DNA from: Oscheius dolichura
Lineage: Eukaryota > Nematoda > Chromadorea > Rhabditida > Rhabditidae
Reading direction: 5' to 3'
Length of the DNA stretch: 64,000 nucleotides
NCBI GenBank assembly: GCA_932521035.1
Contig: OW051496.1
Location: 5,766,001 to 5,830,000, forward strand
Notes under the pieces: generated by a model
Database searches by the model: none
The model's input: only the letters and a program-made list of their open reading frames with translations
What the model was told of the DNA's origin: nothing
In this document: positions 56,878-64,000 of the stretch, one piece after another
Layout of the letters: the number at the start of each line of letters is the position of its first letter
Position numbering within the stretch: position 1 is the first letter of the stretch
Position numbers and translations under genes: made by a program

Positions 56878-57089
56878 ATGACGGCTTTCACAGTACATTT
56901 CGAGCCCCCAAAGGAAATGCCCCGGAGCACCTTCGACCAGGACCGGTGTCAACGATACGCCTTCCTGGCCGCCGTCATGGTAATCCTGCCTTCCCCTTCC
57001 ATTTCAATCTATTACAGTTCGGAGTGGCCACCTTCATGGGTGTCATCACCTACCTGGCCTACCGTAGTCTGACGGCCCATTTCCAGTGA
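56878..57089 (+). CDS. Single-pass membrane microprotein, unidentified
   Basis: Two exons. ATG 56878 opens TAFTVHFEPPKEMPRSTFDQ then RCQRYAFLAAVM; a 46-nt GT-AG intron (56980-57017) joins in phase to FGVATFMGVITYLAYRSLTA, ending HFQ at TGA 57087-57089. The 57-residue product has a hydrophilic N-half and one helix close to the C-terminus, as in small mitochondrial or ER membrane subunits. I do not recognise it. It lies 300 nt downstream of the phospholipase B-like gene on the same strand. G/C-ending codons and clean splice sites support it. Confidence 0.6.
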
Positions 57090-57338
57090 CTCCTCTCCCA
57101 GTTGGGTGATCTCTACGGGCCATAGCTACTCTTGCAACTACCGACTACCGTATTACAATATTTATAGTGTCATTTGTGGTGAAATGAAATATCGGAGACT
57201 CCTGTACCCAGTCCTCTTGTGAGGAGAGAAAAAAACGTGTTTGATCAGGGAATTGGCGTCGCCGAGTTTTGTGTAGGTATGTTTGAGTTGGCCCCCGCTT
57301 GAAGTCGGCAAGAGCAAAGTTATTATTCGAAAGCCGTG

Positions 57339-60169
57339 TCAATGCATCGGGTGGGAACTTATGATCTCGGAGAGGCGGTCGTGTTCCGGCGAGTACAGGG
57401 CCTCGTACTGGTCCCCCGTCCTGAAACCTCTCTTCTCTTTGGATGGCCGGTGACTTACGCCAGTTGTCGTCTCCTAGCAATGGCCACGGCGTCTCGGATG
57501 GTCGGGTAGAAGTTCTCTTTGGCTACGAATTCATAAAAGCCGCTCTGTTCAAACATCTCTCGAATCGGGGCTGTACAACTTCTATTTTCAGCAAAGTGGA
57601 TGCCTTACCCTTGGCAGCGGCGAAGTAGACGAGGATGCCACCGGCCCTCATGTCGGCGAAGGCCTCCTTCAATGCGCTCACCCCCATCGAATCGACAAAA
57701 GTGAAGCCGGAGCAGTCGACGATGAAATGCCTCGTCAGTAACTCATCAGTCTGTAAAGGGGTGGCTTGTGGGAGAAGGAGAGGCGGATTACTATGACACC
57801 ATTTCTAGCGGCTTCTATCTGCTGTGCCAGCTTCTCAGGGGAAAGGAGAAGCTGTTCCCTTTCATTTCGAAGAATATAAAACTCATGAGACTTCTGCCAG
57901 GCCCGGTAGGCCTTCCTGACAGTCTTCTTGAATCTTTCCACGTTTGTGAAAAGAAGAGGAGAGTCGAAACGGAAGATGCAGATACCCTAAATAAGATCAT
58001 TTCACCAAATAGGCAGGCTCACTTTAAAGAAGTAGACATCTTCGTATCTTTCGCAGTCTCGGTAGTCCATCGTGCCGTTGACATTTGCCAGAAGATGCCA
58101 TCGAGGCCTAGGGAGAGTTTTTAAACATAATAGAATGGAACGGTAACCATTGTTCCCGGATGACTGTAGTGAAGAGAGCGTAGAGGATACTGATTGTCAG
58201 GCCCTCCATGACATCGAGGAAGGCCGTCGCGCAGAAGGAGACCACCCAGATACTCTAAAGGGGAAAGGGTGTGGAGAAATTGGATTGGCTAACAAAATCA
58301 ATCTTTGACAGCGGCCAGAGACGGACGAGTTCACCAAATTTGGGGAAGATAGTGGTCATTGCGACGAAGACAGTGGAGGAGAGGACACACTGGAATGAGG
58401 GGAGTATAGGAGGGACTACGGTATTACCATGGGAAGGGGTTCTAACAGTTTACCCAGGTAGAGGATACAAGAGGCGATCAGGAGACACGAAGGGACGGCG
58501 GCCATTTGGGTACGAGCACCGACGGAGACGGAGACGAGGGTTCTGCCAAGGGAACAGGCAGACGGATAGACGGGGAAACAGCCACTCCCTATAGAGGTCA
58601 GTCCGAGGGCGTACAGTTCCTACTTTGATTGAAGGACGAGCAGGAGAGAGCAAACCTGGGCAGGGTCTATCTCATAGTTTAATTTCTTGGCGAACATTTT
58701 GGCCAGGGAATAGTGGATGGCCACGGCGACCACAGAGATACCTACGGCATCGGGGATCAGCTGAATGATGAGGTCGACACGAGGAAAAGACGGGGTCGGC
58801 AGACCGGTCGGGATGTGTTCGACTATCTTCACATTATTGTTGTCGTGAATATTGAACACGTAGGAAATGGCTGTGCCCATCAGCAGCTGAAATTATCTGT
58901 TCTTCAGAGGGGTGGTCTTCCGAACCGCCAACAGCTCAAATGGAATGGGGACACCAATATTAAACTTCTTTTTGAACATAGGATTGATAAGATCTTTTCC
59001 TACGAAGAGGAAGATCATTGTGACGGCCGATAGACTGACAGCGACCAGGTTGACGTCGGAGAGATGGCTCACCACGTCAAACACTTTCTGAAAGGGGGAT
59101 GACTTGGCCGATGGAACTACGCACCATGGGCATGTTGCCATAGCCCTCCCGTTGAGGAAGATTCCGAAGGCCGAAGATATCTTTGAGCAAGGCTGCGATG
59201 ACATGGAAGCTGGCTCCGGTAGAGAAGCCGGCCACTACTTGGTCGGAGAGATAGGCAGTGAGGAAGGAGAGGCGGAGGAGAGCCATTACGATCTGAAGGG
59301 TGGATGGAGGATAGGGAGAACAACCAACCTGAACGAGGCCGACGGCTACAGAAAGAGCAGTTGCCACTTCCACTGGTTTCGGATACATCGGGTCTGGCTC
59401 CAGCACACCAGTTTCACTCTACAAATATTAATGCACCCTTTATTCGGGTGGCATACCATTCGTAGATCCATTTTGGTGAGTTTCTCGACTGCCAGTCCCG
59501 TCATCAGTCCCACTACCGCAAAAGAACCAATGGAATTGTGGCGAGAGGTGCCGAAGAGCATGTAGATAAGAGGAGGGAAGAAGGAGATGTACAGGCCGGT
59601 GACTGCCTCCTGCTTGGCTAGCATCGCGTACGCAATTCCTGGATCTATCTGTCCTAGAAGAGAAAACGGGCCTGCCATTGGGTATGTGCATGATTCCGAC
59701 GGTCAGTCCCCCGATGAGGTCGTAGATGAAGTTCTCCTTCCACTCGTAGTTGGGTAGCCAGTCGAGGATGGGGATAAAGTGGAAGAGAGCATACTTGAAG
59801 GCGCCCCATGACGTGAACGGGTGGTAGTAGCTGGAAACTTTGCATCTTTCATATTATCACGTAGTCGGGAACGACGGTGGGATCCAAACACCAACACAAT
59901 AATCCCCCTCCTGAATAATGGTGCCACTCTCACTTTTTGATAAACTTCATCAGTCTCCGGGGCATCTCCTCAGATGGCTCGTGGGGTCGATGGTAGGAGA
60001 ACTTGTCGTCGAACTGTTGCTGGTTCATGGGCGGCCTGACCAGTCCTCCCATATCCGCCACGGCTTCTTCTTTGGCGTCTTTCGTGCTGTCATCCTGGAA
60101 GGGGTAGAGGAAGGGAGGATGGGGACTAACCGTCATCTGGAGCTCCACGTGGTGGGGCGAGGGCAGCAT
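57339..60169 (-). CDS. SLC26/SulP anion transporter with STAS domain
   Basis: Anion exchanger of the sulfate-permease family. ATG 60169-60167 (MLPSPHHVELQMT); an acceptor GGTCAG lies 50 nt upstream, so an earlier start is possible. The cytoplasmic N-part includes RPHEPSEEMPRRLMKFIKK. Membrane core: NFIYDLIGGLTVGIMHIPNG joined by a 37-nt GC-AG intron (59675-59639) to IAYAMLAKQEAVTGLYISFF, then GTSRHNSIGSFAVVGLMTGL, LSDQVVAGFSTGASFHVIAA, LIPDAVGISVVAVAIHYSLA, SIGSCFPVYPSACSLGRTLV-like sequence. The STAS domain follows (GICIFRFDSPLLFFTN; RHFIVDCSGFTFVDSMGVSA), ending EIISSHPMH at TGA 57341-57339. Substrate not deducible. About 14 exons. Confidence 0.92.
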
Positions 60170-61038
60170 GATCTCACTCTCGTTATGGTTTATGGAAATG
60201 CCATCCAGACGATACAAAAACCTGACCGCTTATTCGGAGGCGTGGACTAGGCCCTCAAAACATCACATTTCGAAGAAGCGAAAAAGGTTACCGGTCAAAA
60301 ATCGGAAGAGGGTTGTCTTGTTGATGTATGAACAGTATGAGGCGAAAATAGAAGTCAGGTTGAACGCCAAGAGGAGTATTTCCGACGAGGAATAGTTTCG
60401 CGGAGCTAGCAGACTATCCGAGTGACCTGGATGCCCATCAAATGACCAGGAAATTCACCGAACTGCCTCTTCTTTTTGTTTTGTCAGTTTCGTCAAATAA
60501 AACTTCTTTTCACCCATTCCGATCCAAATTTCTTACAGGCCACCACGGCACTGCTCGTCATGCCAGATCTATTTTCCAGAAATGAGGAATTACACGTAGA
60601 ACTTCTCAAATTTCAGTCATGGAACAACAAGTTCCCTATCAACACGAGTTTCTTCCCTTGTATTCCAATATTTACCCCGATTTCAGTAAAGTTCCTCCAA
60701 ATATGCCCCTGTCGGTGGCCGGCCGCCGTACCGGACGCGGTCTAATAAAGGGAACTGTGTAAAACGTAAACAGCGGTCGCCGACATCGAGTGATTGGCCG
60801 CCGTTTTCTGTATTCTCGAATTGATCTTCTCCAAAATGTTTTCCCTTATCACCGATTCGATAAAACATTCTAACCGTTCTCTCTTCCCTGGATATAAATC
60901 CCTTTTTAACCTGACCAGACGAGGTTTCCCGTCGAATAATTGTGTCGCTTCGAGTCGTCTCGACGCGATGCTTTCCCATCCAGGACGGCGTCCTCCTTCG
61001 CCTCCTCTCCCTTACAGTTCAATCTATTTTTAGCCGGG
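60170..61038. other. Divergent intergenic region
   Basis: 5' flanks of the SLC26 (minus) and cysteine synthase (plus) genes. No supported exon. TTTTTAG at about 61027-61033 is the likely leader acceptor for the cysteine synthase gene. Confidence 0.4.
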
Positions 61039-62302
<1,264 letters not shown>

Positions 62303-62364
62303 ATAGTGTATAAAACAAGAAAAAGAAATAAATATATTTACCCGTAACTACAACTTACAAAATT

Positions 62365-63060
62365 ATCAAGCTAAAGAAAATGGTGGTGGTACTAAAGGAA
62401 TAGAGCCTAAAATGAATTCCATTGCTTCGAACTGTTTTATGTCTTCTTTAGATAAGTCATTTATATTCGAGTAAAACCTGCGGTCATCAGCAGCAACCTC
62501 TTTTGTCGCGGATCTGAAGAAATTATTTAAAAAAAAGAGGGAATAATTGTAAACTAACGCATTTGATTGTAATGAATCTGATTTTCTGAGAGGGAGTGGA
62601 TTTTTGCTTGTACTGCTAGCATTTGCTCTGGAAACGTCAACATAAACAAAAAGCTAATAGCGTACTTTGATAGTTCTGATGGTTTTGGAGCTACACTCTT
62701 AGCTCGATCTGCTATATATTTGTATTTTCTGAAAAAAGGAGCATGTTGAAATTTAAAAAATTTATATTTGTATGCATTAAAAAATTGAACCTACGGATCA
62801 ATTTTGACAGTTCGAGCTCCATGATGACTTACGTGAACAGTTGTGCCGTGGGTGTAATAATTCTGGAAAGCAGAATGATTTGATAAAAGTAATAAGTAAA
62901 ATACCTTTTGAAATGGTTCATCGTGAGAATTGGATTGACTATACCGTCTAGAAGCACCTTGATCATCGTGTATAAATGCACAATCCTCTCCATTTCTGCA
63001 GGATTTCGGATTACCTGGACGGTAAAACTTGCAATATATTGTTTTTCGATGAAACGACAT
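62365..63060 (-). CDS. NUP42-like nucleoporin with CCCH zinc finger
   Basis: ATG 63060-63058 follows TTTTTTGCAGAAT. It starts SFHRKTIYCKFYRPGNPKSC with a CCCH finger of spacing C-x10-C-x5-C-x3-H (...RNGEDCAFIH). After a basic Ser-rich middle (GASRRYSQSNSHDE; HVSHHGARTVKIDP; AKSVAPKPSELSKANASS) it ends DLSKEDIKQFEAMEFILGSI and PLVPPPFSLA at TGA 62367-62365. The end strongly resembles the C-terminal Gle1-binding motif of NUP42/NUPL2 (FxxxxFxLGxIPLxPPP). The FG-repeat region of vertebrate NUP42 is missing, so the protein (about 165 residues) is much shorter. Role in mRNA export through Gle1 is inferred. Four short exons, AT-rich introns. Convergent with the cysteine synthase gene, 62 nt between stops. 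Confidence 0.78.
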
Positions 63061-63159
63061 ATTCTGCAAAAAATAGAAATGGCTATAGTGAAAAATTGAT
63101 AAAGAAAAGAGAATTGTGAAAGATATAATGAGGTCTGACAAACTAAAAGAAACAAGTAT

Positions 63160-64000
63160 TTGAAAGCTACACAGCTCGCCGCCCACAGCTCGCTTTGCAA
63201 TGGAGCGGGCGGCAGTTAGCAATGGAGCGGCGCCACTTTTCAATACAAACTATTTACATCTTTTTTTCAGAAATGGCATATTGTAAATTCATATTTTCTT
63301 CTGTAAAATATGGGAAACAACGGGTAGATGTCACAGCAATTCTTTCAGCTTATGGCATCAAGGTTTAGGTAGAAAGCCAATACGATAAAGGCGAGTATAC
63401 ATGCAAATAGGCTGAAAGAATTGCTATGATATCTACATATTATTTGCAATATTTTGCAGAAAAAATTGCGAATTTAGAGCATGTCAGTTCTGAGAAAGAG
63501 ATGTAAATAGAAACGGCATTTTTATCACAGCTCGCCGCGACCGCCAATTTAAAGGTCGGAGCGCTCCAGTGCCAAAAACAATGTTCTGCATTTTCATGCG
63601 TTTTTGATGGTTTCTCTGGTTTTATCGACCACGAATTACTATATAGCAAAGGAGAAAAACACAGAATACCAAAGAAATAGAGAGAAATGTGGCATTCATG
63701 AATTTTGTTCAGGAAATCCCCTTTTACTATTAAAAAAGAGTTTTCCGAAGCGTTACTGGTCATTCTTGGTATCAAAATGTTGCTCACGATGTGACTAGTT
63801 GTTTGCCATGAAAATTAGACAAATCCAATGTCAGCAATGTTGAGTAAAATATTTTTAAAGAAAAAAGAATACCACCCGCGAAAGGAAAATTTCAAATTTT
63901 GTTAAGGAATTTTGCATCTATTCTGGGTGCATCTAGTTCTCTTTAGTTGTACATCCGAGTTCATTTCTGTTTTTTGCAATCGTTAGAGCACATCAAATTG
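63160..64000. repeat. Dispersed repeat cluster at the right edge
   Basis: Includes CACAGCTCGCCGCCCACAGCTCG at about 63171, TCACAGCTCGCCGCGACCG at about 63527 and the segment 63946-64000 (TACATCCGAGTTCATTTCTG...TTGCAATCG...GCACATCAAATTG), which matches the palindrome arm at 27110-27170. The element continues past the window end. It also matches 28020-28150 in opposite orientation. Confidence 0.6.
63249..63511. repeat. 263-nt palindromic fold-back element (MITE-like)
   Basis: Outer ends CTATTTACATCTTTTTTTCAGAA (63249 on) and TTCTGAGAAAGAGATGTAAATAG (to 63511) are reverse complements with three mismatches. Inner blocks GTAGATGTCACAGCAATTCT (about 63325) and its counterpart AGAATTGCTATGATATCTAC (about 63418) also pair. 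It sits between two stretches containing CAGCTCGCCGC, so it may have inserted into a copy of that repeat. No coding capacity. Confidence 0.75.

Overview
The window looks like nuclear DNA of a nematode. Protein genes are broken by very short introns (mostly 35-60 nt, GT-AG, with two convincing GC-AG cases). Most start codons lie within about 50 nt of a TTTCAG-like acceptor that has no upstream coding exon, as expected for spliced-leader trans-splicing. The gene set fits: a MLT-10-type repeat gene, a MOLO-1-type TPM-domain gene, an atypical soluble guanylate cyclase, a TASK-like two-pore K+ channel, a neuroligin, a CUB/TSP astacin and a cysteine-synthase-like gene. I cannot name the species. All gene models below were read by eye from splice sites, reading-frame phase and protein similarity recalled from memory; no search was run.

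Layout. 1-1.5 kb: 5' part of an unidentified minus-strand gene, head to head with the 3' half of Rab6. 2.6-3.4 kb: a probable small membrane protein. 5.0-8.2 kb (minus): soluble guanylate cyclase. 8.7-10.4 kb: weak unidentified gene. 11.2-15.2 kb (plus): GARNL3-like Rap-GAP/CNH protein. 15.4-17.5 kb: diverged repeat pair, a frame-broken MLT-10-like gene, a perfect inverted repeat and an unidentified exon. 19.0-21.0 kb (plus) SLC10 transporter, convergent with TOM70 (21.2-23.4 kb, minus), followed by a Notch-intracellular-like receptor without EGF or LNR modules (23.6-26.2 kb, minus). 26.3-29.2 kb: repeat-rich, with a large palindrome. 29.2-31.8 kb (plus): astacin protease. 32.0-35.0 kb (minus): TKL-like kinase with coiled-coil tail. 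35.5-40.5 kb: two paralogous zinc-ribbon-repeat genes flanking a four-helix membrane protein and a dihydroflavonol-reductase-like enzyme. 40.9-44.3 kb (minus): neuroligin. 46.1-47.4 kb: K2P channel. 47.9-50.0 kb: membrane-anchored MAP3K-like pseudokinase. 50.8-51.6 kb: MOLO-1-like. 51.9-52.2 kb (minus): small secreted precursor. 54.6-56.6 kb: phospholipase B-like. 56.9-57.1 kb: single-pass microprotein. 57.3-60.2 kb (minus): SLC26 transporter. 61.0-62.3 kb: cysteine synthase. 62.4-63.1 kb (minus): NUP42-like. 63.2-64.0 kb: repeats related to those at 27-28 kb.

Base composition is blocky. The 17.8-28.3 kb and 61.85-64 kb parts (and about the first 1.5 kb) are AT-rich; the remainder is GC-rich with strong G/C-ending codons. 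One boundary falls inside the cysteine synthase gene. Several genes point to neuronal or synaptic roles (guanylate cyclase, neuroligin, K2P, MOLO-1-like, possible peptide precursor), but strand changes and spacing give no sign of a single operon. The most unusual items are the Notch-like minimal receptor, the zinc-ribbon paralog pair, the membrane pseudokinase, and Rab6 alternative last exons that each end in a CXC prenylation motif.
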